Shown here piece after piece: positions 50,902 through 60,012 of a DNA stretch of 60,835 nt; position 1 is the first letter of the stretch; each line of letters starts with the position of its first letter. The notes under the pieces are model-generated. The model searched no databases. It was not told the DNA's origin and was given only the letters and a program-made list of their open reading frames with translations. The position numbers and the translations under genes were made by a program. Origin of the DNA: Anaerolineales bacterium (GTDB lineage: Bacteria > Chloroflexota > Anaerolineae > Anaerolineales > Villigracilaceae); NCBI GenBank assembly GCA_016932715.1, contig JAFGCG010000063.1, positions 1 through 60,835 of the forward strand. Direction: 5' to 3'.

Positions 50902-51909
50902 TCAAGCGATTTGTTCGTTCGGCTTTTTCCGGTCTGGCGGCTTTGTTCGCTGGCTTTGGACTGTATCCGGAAAGTGTGCAGGTGACGCGCTCCAGAATCG
51001 CATCTCGTATCGTTCCACAGCCTGAGCCTGCCCGCTGGAGGACAGTTGTTCCAGAGCCTTGTCCACCTGTCCTGGCGTCCATTTTTCCAGGGCGCGGCGC
51101 AGCTCGTCCTCACGCATGGGGTGGCGGGTGATGATACCTACAATCGCATCCACCACACTCTCAGCCCCTGATAGATCGAAACTGCCTTCCGCCGGATGCA
51201 CGACTCGCGCAACGCCGCCCAGAATTGCCAGGGCGCGCATCAAGCCTTCCTCGTCCGGCGGTTGTACCCAGGTCTCGACAGGAGGACGAGTGGGCAGGTT
51301 GATATGTACCTCGTTGGGCCGGATTCGTTCCAGCACCGTGGTGATCTCGCGCAAGGCTTCTTCGGTATCATTCAAGCCGCGCACCAACATCACTTCCATC
51401 CACAGTTTTCCAAGGTATTCTTTACGAAAAGCGATCAACCCATCTACAAGGCGCTCGAATGTAATGTCCGGGTGTGGGCGGTTAATCTTTCGATAGAGCC
51501 CGGCGCTCCCGGCATCCAGAGAGGGCAGGACCGCGTCGGCAGCGGCAAGCTCCTCCCGCAGTTCGGGCAGGTAGAAGAGGGCGCCGTTTGTGATCACCGC
51601 CACGGGCAATTTGGTGAGTTCTTTTACCCTCCGTATCAACCAGCCCATGCTGCTGTGCAATGTCGGTTCGCCGGAACCAACAAAGGTGACCCAATCGATC
51701 TCACCGGGCTTGTGCGCTGTCAACGCCTGTTCCACCTCATTCAGGATTTCCTCACGCGGGTAGTATTCGCGCCTCTCGTTGGTCAACGGAACGGTGCGAC
51801 CCAACTGGCAATAGACGCAGTTCCAGTTGCAGGTTTTGAGCGGGATAGTATCTATTCCCAGCGATTGACCCAGACGGCGCGAGGGGACGGGACCAAAGAC
51901 ATATTTCAT
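50902..51909 (-). CDS. Radical SAM protein, COG0731-like Fe-S oxidoreductase
   Basis: A 335-residue protein. Early motif '[18 protein letters not shown]' and 4Fe-4S site [12 protein letters not shown] (CxxxCxxC) near 30, then the SAM stretch [10 protein letters not shown] near 77 and [10 protein letters not shown] near 130. The GPVPSRRLG start is characteristic of a COG0731-like group in anaerobes, whose product is not known. The C-terminal about 90 residues form a winged-helix-like addition ([25 protein letters not shown]). It follows DUF89 copy 2 by 4 nt. Confidence 0.88.
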   Translation of the reverse strand: MKYVFGPVPSRRLGQSLGIDTIPLKTCNWNCVYCQLGRTVPLTNERREYYPREEILNEVEQALTAHKPGEIDWVTFVGSGEPTLHSSMGWLIRRVKELTKLPVAVITNGALFYLPELREELAAADAVLPSLDAGSAGLYRKINRPHPDITFERLVDGLIAFRKEYLGKLWMEVMLVRGLNDTEEALREITTVLERIRPNEVHINLPTRPPVETWVQPPDEEGLMRALAILGGVARVVHPAEGSFDLSGAESVVDAIVGIITRHPMREDELRRALEKWTPGQVDKALEQLSSSGQAQAVERYEMRFWSASPAHFPDTVQSQRTKPPDRKKPNEQIA

Positions 51910-51913
51910 GGGT

Positions 51914-52801
51914 TCACTCCAGTTTCATTGCCGGCCACTCCGCCTGCACAGGAGCGGATTGTGCCAGGACTTGCGTTCCTAGTGGCTGTCCGATACGGTT
52001 TGCAATCACCGGGCATTTGACCTTGAACAAGTAGAAGAGATTGCCCGGTTCATCGCTGAGGGTCTCATAATTGCCCTGACCTTTGGCAATGATCAAGTCA
52101 GCTTCGGCAAAGCGGCGGCGAAATTCTTCAGGACAATCACTTAAGATGGTCCCCGGAGCGTCCGAGCCGTTATCGATGACCTCGACAATTTCATCCAGCC
52201 CAACTGCACGCGCATCGATCAGCGTGGCGTCATTAATGACCGGAGCGCCGCGTACGACGACTGTCACGCGCTCTGGTGAAAGCTGTTCGATGAGAAGTCG
52301 ATCGAAGGCAATTTCCCCCGCATTATCCGCAAGATACAGGATGGAGCGCGCCTCGATAACAGCCTGACGAAAGCTTTCCCATTCTCCAAAAAACGGTTCT
52401 GTCAATGCCCGGTTCATCACCTGGCGGATATTCGTCTCGGTCAGGTTACCATTCACGCCCATGTCCATGGTATTCCCCGCGATCGCCAGACGGGCCGCCA
52501 TTTGCAGTGGATCATCAGCGGATTCAATTGCAGTCCTAAAACCAGAGATCAATTCAAGAGCCAGACGGTTCAGTCGATCCTTTGCCTGGCGATATGGATC
52601 GTCCACGCCTGTGATCTCACGCAGCCGACGGTGAATCCGCTGCGCCATTTCCGGTGGACTTTGCCTTAAGTTCATCTCACCAGTCCACTGCAGGACATCG
52701 CGCAGCACTTGCTCATGAACAGCGCTGTCCTCGGAGACCAGCCTGGCTGCCTCCAGGCCTTGGCGCAGGATGCAGGGAATGCAGTCTAAAGAAGTCTTCA
52801 T
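51914..52801 (-). CDS. DUF89/ARMT1-like family protein, copy 2
   Basis: A 295-residue paralogue of the protein at 41725-42582, with the same CIPC motif (Cys 7 and 10), [15 protein letters not shown] and '[14 protein letters not shown]', plus ten extra C-terminal residues. It is 2 nt downstream of the CGGC gene stop, so the CGGC-DUF89 order is the intact version of what became chimeric at copy 1. The start is fixed at 52801 by similarity to copy 1, although the frame is open further upstream. Confidence 0.92.
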   Translation of the reverse strand: MKTSLDCIPCILRQGLEAARLVSEDSAVHEQVLRDVLQWTGEMNLRQSPPEMAQRIHRRLREITGVDDPYRQAKDRLNRLALELISGFRTAIESADDPLQMAARLAIAGNTMDMGVNGNLTETNIRQVMNRALTEPFFGEWESFRQAVIEARSILYLADNAGEIAFDRLLIEQLSPERVTVVVRGAPVINDATLIDARAVGLDEIVEVIDNGSDAPGTILSDCPEEFRRRFAEADLIIAKGQGNYETLSDEPGNLFYLFKVKCPVIANRIGQPLGTQVLAQSAPVQAEWPAMKLE

Positions 52802-52803
52802 CG

Positions 52804-53241
52804 TTAGTCGTAAGCCTCGCGGGTCACTCCATTCGTCATAACTGGTCCTAAAAGGGGCTGCCATTTCGGATCGTCCCATGTCCCCAGACGGGCGTGCAGA
52901 TCCAGATATTTTTTGGGGATGGGATGTGTGCCAACAACAACTTCCACACCATAACGTTTTTCGAGGAAGCTTTTGAATGTTTCTATATGAGGGCAGGGAG
53001 GATAGCCGACCAACAGCCCGGTCGCCAGGTGAATGACCTGGACTCCGTTCTTCAACATCTCCTCTCCTGTATATTCGACATTCCCGCCCGGACAGCCGCC
53101 GCAAGACGTGTACCCCACCAGTTCGACCTGCTCACCCTCGTAGCGTGCGAAGGCACCCTCCCGCTTCCGTAAAGCCCGCAGGCATTTGCCACCCGCGCAG
53201 GTGCGATAGCGATCACAGATAATGATCCCGATTTTTTTCAT
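52804..53241 (-). CDS. CGGC domain-containing protein
   Basis: A 145-residue protein with the CGGC domain (about 3-110). Cys residues are in RYRTCAGGKCLRAL near 16-21, the name-giving YTSCGGCPGGNVEY near 45-58 and YPPCPHIETF near 82. The family is thought to bind metal or Fe-S and is found in anaerobes; the function is unproven. The last 30 residues (LGTWDDPKWQPLLGPVM and on) lie outside the domain and are the part copied into the chimeric ORF. Confidence 0.9.
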   Translation of the reverse strand: MKKIGIIICDRYRTCAGGKCLRALRKREGAFARYEGEQVELVGYTSCGGCPGGNVEYTGEEMLKNGVQVIHLATGLLVGYPPCPHIETFKSFLEKRYGVEVVVGTHPIPKKYLDLHARLGTWDDPKWQPLLGPVMTNGVTREAYD

Positions 53242-53333
53242 AACTTCTCCGTTTCATTGTGGACATTTCCAACGTAGATATAGAAGCGAACAGTTTTTGG
53301 ATGTGTCCGTGCCACGAGGATGCGGACATTCGA

Positions 53334-53570
53334 TTAATTTTCGCGATAAGCCTCGTAAAGTTCATGAACAACATGTGCCTGTAGCTCTGCTTCTGCAAGC
53401 TGGCTGGACGCATAGGTAGATGCCTCGGCCTTGAGATGTTTGGACTCATACTCTGGCAGGTCCTTCAGATCATTGATGGTATATCCTTTACCTTTGAGGT
53501 ATGCCTCAATGATGGACTTCTTCAGAAAGGCATGGATCTCGTCGATGCTTACACTGTTACTGTTTGGCAT
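53334..53570 (-). CDS. Small acidic helical protein, unknown family, member A
   Basis: 78 residues, no Cys, no signal. The pattern IIEAYLKGKGY-x4-DLKDLPEYESKHLKAEA-x4-ASSQLAEAE closely follows that of the protein at 55050-55298 (LMAECLLAEGY-x4-DLERLPPKEAKRLLSEA-x4-ARRLLEFE). It is probably a two- or three-helix protein. No family name is recognised. It lies directly upstream of the YggS gene. Confidence 0.7.
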   Translation of the reverse strand: MPNSNSVSIDEIHAFLKKSIIEAYLKGKGYTINDLKDLPEYESKHLKAEASTYASSQLAEAELQAHVVHELYEAYREN

Positions 53571-53604
53571 GGCTTCCTCTTTTTAGGTCCAGGGCATACA
53601 GATG

Positions 53605-54288
53605 TTATCGCTCACCAAAAAGGCTGGTGCCAATTCGGACGATGTTCGTGCCTTCTTCGATCGCGATACGATAACTGTTGCTCATTCCCATAGAGAGATA
53701 GCGCATGGTGACATTGGGCAAATTCTTGGCAGCGAGGCGCTCGAATGCCTGCCGTGTCGTCTTAAAGTAAGGCCGGCTGTCTTCCGGATCGCCGAAACGC
53801 GGACCCATTGTCATCAACCCTTCCACATGGATGTGTCTCAACGCGCTCATCCGCTCTACCAGCTTATCGACCTCCTCCGGCATAACACCGGTTTTGCTCG
53901 GCTCGTGACCGCTGTTGATCTCGATCAGGACCGGCATCGTTTTCTCCAGTTCCGCGCAGCGAACATCGAGTGCCTGGGCAAGCCGCCAGGAGTCAACGGT
54001 TTCGATCACATCGAAGTATTGCGCAGCCAGTTTTGCTTTATTGCGCTGCAAATGGCCGATCATGTGCCATGTTGCGGTACTGCCCACCGCCTGAATGATC
54101 GGAATTGCCTCCTGGATATAGTTGTAGCCGATATGCGTCACACCAGCTCGAACGACCGCTTTGACTTCTTCCAGTGAGCGCGTTTTGGCGGCTGCCAGCA
54201 ACAGCACTTCCGGCGGAATCGTGTTCCGGATTCTCTCGACGGCTTTGGCAATGCTGCTGATTTGAATATCGTTCACTTGCAAGGTCAT
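53605..54288 (-). CDS. YggS family PLP homeostasis protein
   Basis: A 227-residue alanine-racemase-like barrel that binds PLP and buffers vitamin B6 and amino-acid pools. The PLP lysine is Lys 35 in LLAAAKTRSLEEV. GYNYIQEA replaces the usual GENxxQE. 'WHMIGHLQRNK' near 74, 'SMGMSNSYRIAIEEGTNIVRIG' near 200 and GTSLFG at the C-terminus are conserved. It follows the ZIP gene by 5 nt. Confidence 0.93.
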   Translation of the reverse strand: MTLQVNDIQISSIAKAVERIRNTIPPEVLLLAAAKTRSLEEVKAVVRAGVTHIGYNYIQEAIPIIQAVGSTATWHMIGHLQRNKAKLAAQYFDVIETVDSWRLAQALDVRCAELEKTMPVLIEINSGHEPSKTGVMPEEVDKLVERMSALRHIHVEGLMTMGPRFGDPEDSRPYFKTTRQAFERLAAKNLPNVTMRYLSMGMSNSYRIAIEEGTNIVRIGTSLFGER

Positions 54289-54293
54289 TTGGC

Positions 54294-55031
54294 TTAGCCT
54301 TTTGAAACTACGATCAACATAGCTACAAGAATACCGACCATCATGGAGAGAAGCGTATATCGTTTGTTTTCTTTCTCAACCGCAGGCAGTAGATGAGAAG
54401 CGCCGACATACACCAGGGCTCCTGCGGAAAAGGCTAACAGAATACCCAGAGTGGGCTCTTCGATCCTTTCAATGAAGGGATAGGAGACCAGCGTTCCCAG
54501 CGGTGTTGAGATGGCGGCAGCCAGGAATGCGAACCAGACAGATTTTTTCTTATTGAAACCACCGCGCTCCAGGAGTAAGAAAGTCACAATTCCTTCAGGG
54601 AATTCGTGTAAAATCATGCCGATCGCCGCCAGCACGCCGGTGAAAATACTCACATTGAATGTCACAGAATAAATGATCCCATCCAGGAAAGAGTGTAGCC
54701 CCACGCCCAGCATCGGAATGAGTCCCAGAGTGAGATCTTTGCATCCATATTGCTGGCAGACGTAAGCCTGCAGGAAGCGGTTGAAAACGTGGAGGGACAG
54801 GAATCCGACCAACAGATAAAGTGGTGCCGATGCGTTCATTGCAAAGGATTTTGGAATGATGTGAATGAAAGAAACAGAAATCAGCACGCCTGCGGCGAAA
54901 CTCATAAAGTACGCCACATTATCCATGCCCCACCTTTCATAACGGCGGATAACAATGATGCCGGCGGTCGTGACCCCGCAGGCGAGGAAACTAGCCAGGA
55001 GTACAGCCCAAAATGTAGGTGTAAGTATCAT
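54294..55031 (-). CDS. ZIP family divalent metal transporter
   Basis: A 245-residue membrane protein with eight helices. Metal-site helices carry GVGLHSFLDGIIYSV near 120 (HSxxDG) and MILHEFPEGIVTF near 145 (HExPEG), the binuclear metal centre. SFIHIIPKSF near 55 adds another His. It imports Zn, Fe or a similar cation into the cytoplasm. It fits the metal theme of this gene run. Confidence 0.93.
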   Translation of the reverse strand: MILTPTFWAVLLASFLACGVTTAGIIVIRRYERWGMDNVAYFMSFAAGVLISVSFIHIIPKSFAMNASAPLYLLVGFLSLHVFNRFLQAYVCQQYGCKDLTLGLIPMLGVGLHSFLDGIIYSVTFNVSIFTGVLAAIGMILHEFPEGIVTFLLLERGGFNKKKSVWFAFLAAAISTPLGTLVSYPFIERIEEPTLGILLAFSAGALVYVGASHLLPAVEKENKRYTLLSMMVGILVAMLIVVSKG

Positions 55032-55049
55032 CTGCTTTCACTTTCATCC

Positions 55050-55298
55050 CTAGTTAAGGGAAGACGGCAGCCTGAACCTGCCATGGAACCTGTCTGTAAA
55101 CTCAAATTCGAGTAGCCTGCGAGCCGAAAACTGGAGCGCCTCGCTCAAGAGGCGTTTCGCTTCCTTTGGAGGAAGTCTCTCCAAATCTGACCACAAGTAT
55201 CCCTCGGCAAGCAGGCACTCTGCCATCAATGTACGTTCCAGTATCGAATGTGCGCCTCCTGCTAGCAGGAGATTCAAGTCAATGGTCTTTCCAGACAT
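55050..55298 (-). CDS. Small helical protein, unknown family, member B
   Basis: 82 residues. Residues about 20-70 align with member A (53334-53570) by the shared GY-x4-DL-x2-LP-x2-E-x-K-x2-L-x2-EA pattern. The termini differ; this one is Leu-rich at the start and basic at the end. No motif for catalysis is visible. It lies 18 nt before the ZIP transporter gene in the same direction; upstream of it is a 200-bp AT-rich gap with no gene. Confidence 0.65.
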   Translation of the reverse strand: MSGKTIDLNLLLAGGAHSILERTLMAECLLAEGYLWSDLERLPPKEAKRLLSEALQFSARRLLEFEFTDRFHGRFRLPSSLN

Positions 55299-55501
55299 TT
55301 CTCGCCTCCGAACGTGCTCGGTATTGAAAAAGGCTTCTCCCCCTTTCCTATTAATTTAGATGCGTTGTGTTAGATATTTGTTACATATAGTCATCTTTAT
55401 AGGATGCAGGACCCGTCCGATGTGCACCTTTCTTCTTGAACAATTACTCTTTAACCATCATCCCATCATGACATCAACAAGCAACCGGTCATGCCGCCTC
55501 C

Positions 55502-56068
55502 TTATAAGCTGCTGTCCAGCTGTAGCTTATCCGACACCGGTACGCGCACAAGCTCCCCGTCCGCATTTACAGTCAGCCGGTATAAGTCTTCCAATTTTTC
55601 GATCCGGTCAATGAACAGCACACCGTCGAGGTGATCGATCTCGTGATGCACCAAAACAGCGTTGAAGCCCTCGAAGACCCGGTCAATGGGCTGACCTTCT
55701 TCATCCAGGCCGGTGACGCGCAGGTGGTGCGGGCGGATCGTCTCGCCATACAGACCGGGAAAACTGAGGCAGCCATCGAAGTCTTTGCCCTCGTCACTCG
55801 CCTCGACAATTTGCGGGTTGATCAATGCAACCGGCGGGCCAGCCTCCCACTGGCCATCCTTCTCGCTGCCCGGGCAAACGATCACCACGCGCTGGTGAAC
55901 ATTGATCTGCGGTGCGGCCAGACCGATGCCATCTGAACTGGCTTGCAAAGTATCTTTCAGATCGCGGATCAGACGACGTACGGGTCGCTTATTTCCCATC
56001 ACCGGATCACTCTTCCGGCGAAGCTCTGCTTTCTGCTCGGGATAGATCATTATCTCGCGCACTGCCAT
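55502..56068 (-). CDS. def: Peptide deformylase
   Basis: Removes the formyl group from nascent proteins. It is 188 residues. Motif 1 GIGLAAPQ near 48, motif 2 DGCLSFPG near 98 (Glu of EGCLS is Asp; the metal Cys is present), motif 3 HHEIDHLDG near 140 with both His ligands and the catalytic Glu. It is complete, but away from fmt and other translation genes, so it may be an extra paralogue. It lies 3 nt after the CooC-like gene. Confidence 0.93.
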   Translation of the reverse strand: MAVREIMIYPEQKAELRRKSDPVMGNKRPVRRLIRDLKDTLQASSDGIGLAAPQINVHQRVVIVCPGSEKDGQWEAGPPVALINPQIVEASDEGKDFDGCLSFPGLYGETIRPHHLRVTGLDEEGQPIDRVFEGFNAVLVHHEIDHLDGVLFIDRIEKLEDLYRLTVNADGELVRVPVSDKLQLDSSL

Positions 56069-56071
56069 TGC

Positions 56072-56989
56072 CTATCCTCCTCCCCCTGTGCTCTGCTCCG
56101 CGTTTTCCAATCTGCCTAGAATATTCTGGACCTCCATGAGTGCATCATTTGCTTCTATCGGCGTGCCTTTCAGCCAGGCATAGGAAATGGATGGCATCTG
56201 GCGAATGACTCCAATCGGTTCGATCCCCTTTTCCTTCAATCGCTGGCGTAAGTATTCTTCTTCCTCCGCGTTTTGAACACGATTCAGAACAAACCAGAGC
56301 TGATCAATGGAAGCTTCGACAAAAATCTTGTTCGCCCAGGCAACCAGGTCTGGATTTTCCAAATGAGCGGTCGCCGGCAATACATCTGCTTTGATTTGCT
56401 CGACCATCTGTTTCATACTTGCTGCCAGTTCAATTGAAGCGATGGTTGGGTCCACAACGACGATCGCCGCGTCCAGGCTGGTGAGCGCGCCGCGAGCAGT
56501 ATCCTCGAAGCCTGCCTTGAAATCCACGAGAGTGACCGGCGCCTCGCCGTGAATGTAAACACGAAAGTCACGCGCAACCTTTGCGACCGGTCCATCGCAC
56601 CCTGCCCCAGGACCCTGATCGCCTATTTTGCCAGCTATGAACAGAATGATCCCATTCGGACTCCTGGCATAGTATTCCGGTTGAAGAACTTCCAGATCGA
56701 TTTCTGCCGCAGCCAGCGGCATGGGGTCATCGACGGGACAGGTGACGGCGCCACCGCTAAAAACCATCCCGCCAAAGTATTCCATCAAAGGTTTTGGGGG
56801 TTGCGAAACCCCAAGAATTCGAAATAACCCAAGGTTGGTGGAATCAGCATCCAGCACACATACAGGATATCCGCGCTCGCGCAGCGCACGGGCAAGCAAC
56901 GCTATCAATGTGCTTTTCCCAGCGCCCCCCTTACCAAACATTCCAATCCGTTTGCCCATCCATGGCAGCTTACTTGTACCAATTTGCAT
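56072..56989 (-). CDS. CooC/MinD-like P-loop ATPase
   Basis: A 305-residue SIMIBI-class ATPase. Deviant Walker A FGKGGAGKSTLIALLA near 18-30, VCVLDADSTNLGLF near 42 (Walker A'-type Asp), and VTLVDFKAGFED near 150 as the switch/Walker B region. The GKGGxGKS start is typical of CooC, which inserts nickel, and of MinD/ArsA-like maturation ATPases. No NifH cysteine pair is evident. AGGAGG lies 7 nt before the ATG at 56989, which fixes the start. The clients may be metal enzymes of this gene run. Confidence 0.88.
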   Translation of the reverse strand: MQIGTSKLPWMGKRIGMFGKGGAGKSTLIALLARALRERGYPVCVLDADSTNLGLFRILGVSQPPKPLMEYFGGMVFSGGAVTCPVDDPMPLAAAEIDLEVLQPEYYARSPNGIILFIAGKIGDQGPGAGCDGPVAKVARDFRVYIHGEAPVTLVDFKAGFEDTARGALTSLDAAIVVVDPTIASIELAASMKQMVEQIKADVLPATAHLENPDLVAWANKIFVEASIDQLWFVLNRVQNAEEEEYLRQRLKEKGIEPIGVIRQMPSISYAWLKGTPIEANDALMEVQNILGRLENAEQSTGGGG

Positions 56990-57079
56990 TAAAACCTCCT
57001 GGTCGATCAATTCCGTCAATTCTCCGGCTTGCATGTGATTTTTTGTTGTGATTCTTCGCATCCTGGCGCTAGGCATGCT

Positions 57080-57134
57080 GTCGACACTATGAGGAGGGTC
57101 GGCATCTGTAGCTGACTTGTCCTGTAGTGTCGAC
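57080..57134. repeat. Inverted repeat GTCGACACTA with 35-bp spacer
   Basis: GTCGACACTA (57080-57089) and its perfect complement (57125-57134); the match extends with GCy on the outside. No T-run follows on the minus strand. It lies between the ferritin-like and CooC-like genes, about 90 nt upstream of the latter, and may be a protein-binding site or loose terminator. Confidence 0.55.
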
Positions 57135-57171
57135 GGCACGCCCCTGGTTTCTCTTGTGGTTTTTAGCGGGG

Positions 57172-57591
57172 CTACAATCCCTTCAGGATCCGGCGCAGCT
57201 CTCGGGCATGACCAGCCTCATCGGCTGCCATCTCCTCCAGCTTCATTTGCAGCTCGATCAGCCCCAGATCCCCGGCTATGCGAGCATGTTTGATATAGTT
57301 TTTTACATCCTGCTGTTCCATCTCCAGATCCAATTCCAGCATGTTCTTGAGTCCATCGGGCCTGTCGAATTCCTTCGGCATCGATGTGGGTTCGCCGCCC
57401 AGATCGATGATCACATCCGTGAGAAACGCGGCGTGCCCGAGTTCGTCCTGCGTTTCTGCCTTGAACATTTCGCGCAGTTCGACGCCCAGAATGCCAAATG
57501 ACTTGCCTGCCTGGTAGGTGTAACGAATGATGGTTCCCCACTCCGCAGCCAGGTCTTCGTTTAACCCCTTGATCAAATCTTCTTTCGACAT
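57172..57591 (-). CDS. Ferritin-like diiron domain protein
   Basis: A 139-residue four-helix protein. Helix A LNEDLAAEWGTIIRYTYQ with Glu near 17, helix B ETQDELGHAAFL (ExxH) near 46-49, helix C EMEQQDVKNYIKHA near 92 and helix D EEMAADEAGHARELRRIL (ExxH) near 120-128 supply a standard diiron site. It lacks the rubredoxin part of rubrerythrin. Role: iron storage or peroxide/oxygen defence (family knowledge). It lies between the ATPase genes. Confidence 0.88.
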   Translation of the reverse strand: MSKEDLIKGLNEDLAAEWGTIIRYTYQAGKSFGILGVELREMFKAETQDELGHAAFLTDVIIDLGGEPTSMPKEFDRPDGLKNMLELDLEMEQQDVKNYIKHARIAGDLGLIELQMKLEEMAADEAGHARELRRILKGL

Positions 57592-57694
57592 GAGAGACTC
57601 CTTTCATTTGTTTACCATCTCTTTACCTGTTGGGAACCCCGGTGGACGATCACTACGTAGGGGTAAACAGGTCAATCCCATCGACACTGCCTTT

Positions 57695-58915
57695 TCAGGG
57701 CGTCTTTACGATCCCGGATCCATCTTCGACGCTTATGAGCGCGTCCCGCAGCGTCTTTACTGCCAGTTCGGCACAATGTTCGTGATCCGCGGGCATGCCC
57801 TCCAGTTCTGTAAGCAATTCCTCGGCTGTGATTTGCTTTGCTTCGGACAGCGTTTTTGCCTGCGCCAACTTGGTGAGCATGGAGCCACAGGCAATCGTTG
57901 CCCCACAGCCATCCGTAGTAAACCGGGCTTCCCTGATGACATTCCCTGTCAACCGCAAGTCGATCTGCATGCTGTCCCCGCACGCGCCGCGTACCATTCC
58001 AACGGCATCCGGGTTTTCCAGGGTTCCCCAGTTTTCCCTATGTTTGATCAACTGAAGGGCTTTCTCGGAAAAAGTATGGCTGCGTGCTGGCTGTCTTAAG
58101 ACATACATGTTGGGTGCAGTCAGAAATGCATCGAGCAATGCAGGGATTTCATCGAGATGAACCCTCTCGACTTTCCCGGCATCACACAGGGCAGCCACTT
58201 GAGGATCGATTGGCAATTGAGCCAGCAGAGGCGCGGACGATGCCTGCGCGACTTCTTCGGCATGACCGGGACCGAAGATAAAGTGCTGCTTGCCGGTATC
58301 CGGGCAAACGAAGTGCGCCATGTTTTCCACCACGCCGACGATGGGCGTTTTTACCGCTTGTGCCATGTGGACCGCTTTGCGGACGATCAGGGATGCCAGG
58401 CCCTGTGGCGTGGTCACCATCACGATGCCGTTCACCGGCAGCGACTGCATGGTTGTCAGTGGGGCATCGGCTGTGCCAGGGGGCAGGTCAACCAACAAAT
58501 AATCAAGATCGCCCCACATGACATCGCCCCAGAGCTGGGTGATCGCTTTGCCGATCAACGGTCCGCGCCAGATGACCGGCTGGTCTTCATTTTCCAGCAG
58601 AAGATTCATGGACATGATCTTGACCCCGCTTGCGCTCTCCAGCGGCTGGATCCCAACCTCGCCGGGTTTGACCGGTCCATGCAGTCCAAACAACATCGGG
58701 ATGCTCGGACCGGTAATATCGGCGTCCAGGATGCCCACCTGGTAGCCATGCCGGGCAAGCGCGGTAGCCAATAGACCGGTCACAAACGATTTTCCAACGC
58801 CGCCTTTGCCGCTCATCACGGCGACCACGCGCTGAATGTGATTGTAGCTTACTGCAGTGCCCTCGGCAGGCATTCCCTTTGCTGCTTTCTGCTTATCATC
58901 GGTCATCGTAGCCAT
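57695..58915 (-). CDS. Mrp/NBP35 ATPase fused to an IscU-like scaffold domain
   Basis: A 406-residue Fe-S cluster carrier. The N-terminal ApbC/Mrp ATPase has SGKGGVGKS (35-43), DADITGPSIPMLFG near 64, LLVDLPPGTADAPL near 140 and FVCPDTGKQHFIFG near 207, where the usual second Cys of the CPxCG cluster site is Thr. From about 305 a NifU-N/IscU-like domain follows with Cys in RGACGDSM, TDGCGATIACGS and HEHCAEL, the three cluster ligands. Such a fusion puts cluster building and transfer in one chain. GGGCGG is a poor ribosome site. Confidence 0.92.
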   Translation of the reverse strand: MATMTDDKQKAAKGMPAEGTAVSYNHIQRVVAVMSGKGGVGKSFVTGLLATALARHGYQVGILDADITGPSIPMLFGLHGPVKPGEVGIQPLESASGVKIMSMNLLLENEDQPVIWRGPLIGKAITQLWGDVMWGDLDYLLVDLPPGTADAPLTTMQSLPVNGIVMVTTPQGLASLIVRKAVHMAQAVKTPIVGVVENMAHFVCPDTGKQHFIFGPGHAEEVAQASSAPLLAQLPIDPQVAALCDAGKVERVHLDEIPALLDAFLTAPNMYVLRQPARSHTFSEKALQLIKHRENWGTLENPDAVGMVRGACGDSMQIDLRLTGNVIREARFTTDGCGATIACGSMLTKLAQAKTLSEAKQITAEELLTELEGMPADHEHCAELAVKTLRDALISVEDGSGIVKTP

Positions 58916-59037
58916 ATAAACCGCCCTTCATATAAAGTTTGCTTTTGAAATAACAAGGTTCTTTTCCTTTCGACATTGACATCAGGTTTGATGTTTCTGA
59001 TCCGGCATTCTGAATGAACACAGGGTTTTGCATGGTT

Positions 59038-59955
59038 TCACCAGATCGCAATTCCAAAGTAACTGGCAATGAATTTGACAGCTACATACAGGAAGTAGAT
59101 GCCGAAGATCAGTTTCAGCGTCGCGGGCTTGATGCGCTTGATAATTGCCGCGCCGACTTGAGCCCCAATGATGGTCCCGGCAGCCAGTACCAGGCCGGTA
59201 GGCAGGTCTACGAACCCCTGTACTAATTTGATGCCGCCACCTGCTACAGCCAAGGGAATCATTGTCGCCAGCGAAGTTCCCATCGTGATATAAACGGGTG
59301 CACCAAAGAGGTAGATCAATCCAGGTACCAGTGCATATCCACCGCCAACGCCTGCCAGGCCTGTGGCGATCCCAACGACAAAGCCAAAGATCCCCATTCC
59401 CCAGCCGGAACCGGTGATAGACGAGCCTTCGCGTTGAGGCATGGCACGCTGTGCCACACCCTCATACACCATGCGGATGGCTGGCCATAGGAAGACCAGT
59501 CCCAGGATCAGCCCAAGCAGTTTGCTTTGCCCGGAGAGCAGGGTGAACAGCCACGATCCCAGCAAAACACCCAGAACACCGCCGCCTCCCAGCCACAGAA
59601 AGGCGCGTTTATCCAAGTTGCGCCGGATCAAATGACCGTATGCGCCCGAAATGGCGGTAAAGATCACAGCGAAAAGGGTGGTTCCCACGGCAATCGGGGC
59701 AGGATACCCCATCCAGAAATGGATGATCGGCAGCATCACGCTGCATCCGCCTGTGCCGATCAGGCCGCCAAGCACACCGGCAAAGAAGCCGATCACAACC
59801 AGCAGGATACCCTTGCTTGTTGTCATCAGAGAAATACCCTGCGCTGCGCCAATATTGCCAGCCAGCGACCAGACGACGATGACCACCATGATGAGCAGCA
59901 ACACTGCCGTTGGAATTTGCCCGCGCCACCAGGTCGTCGGAACATTTTTAGTCAC
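59038..59955 (-). CDS. TauE/SafE family sulfite/sulfonate-type permease
   Basis: A 305-residue protein with eight helices in two repeats: FFAGVLGGLIGTGGCSVMLP near 60 and FVVGIATGLAGVGGGYALVPGLI near 190, the TauE signature. The GTG at 59955 is used because GGAGG sits 8 nt upstream; the longer reading starts with a TTG. The family moves sulfite, sulfoacetate or other anions. It could supply or remove sulfur compounds for the Fe-S genes beside it (inference). Confidence 0.9.
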   Translation of the reverse strand: MTKNVPTTWWRGQIPTAVLLLIMVVIVVWSLAGNIGAAQGISLMTTSKGILLVVIGFFAGVLGGLIGTGGCSVMLPIIHFWMGYPAPIAVGTTLFAVIFTAISGAYGHLIRRNLDKRAFLWLGGGGVLGVLLGSWLFTLLSGQSKLLGLILGLVFLWPAIRMVYEGVAQRAMPQREGSSITGSGWGMGIFGFVVGIATGLAGVGGGYALVPGLIYLFGAPVYITMGTSLATMIPLAVAGGGIKLVQGFVDLPTGLVLAAGTIIGAQVGAAIIKRIKPATLKLIFGIYFLYVAVKFIASYFGIAIW

Positions 59956-60012
59956 AATGAACCTCCATGCAGAATACAAAGGAACAGGGGATGGACACGA
60001 CCGGTCAGCCAG

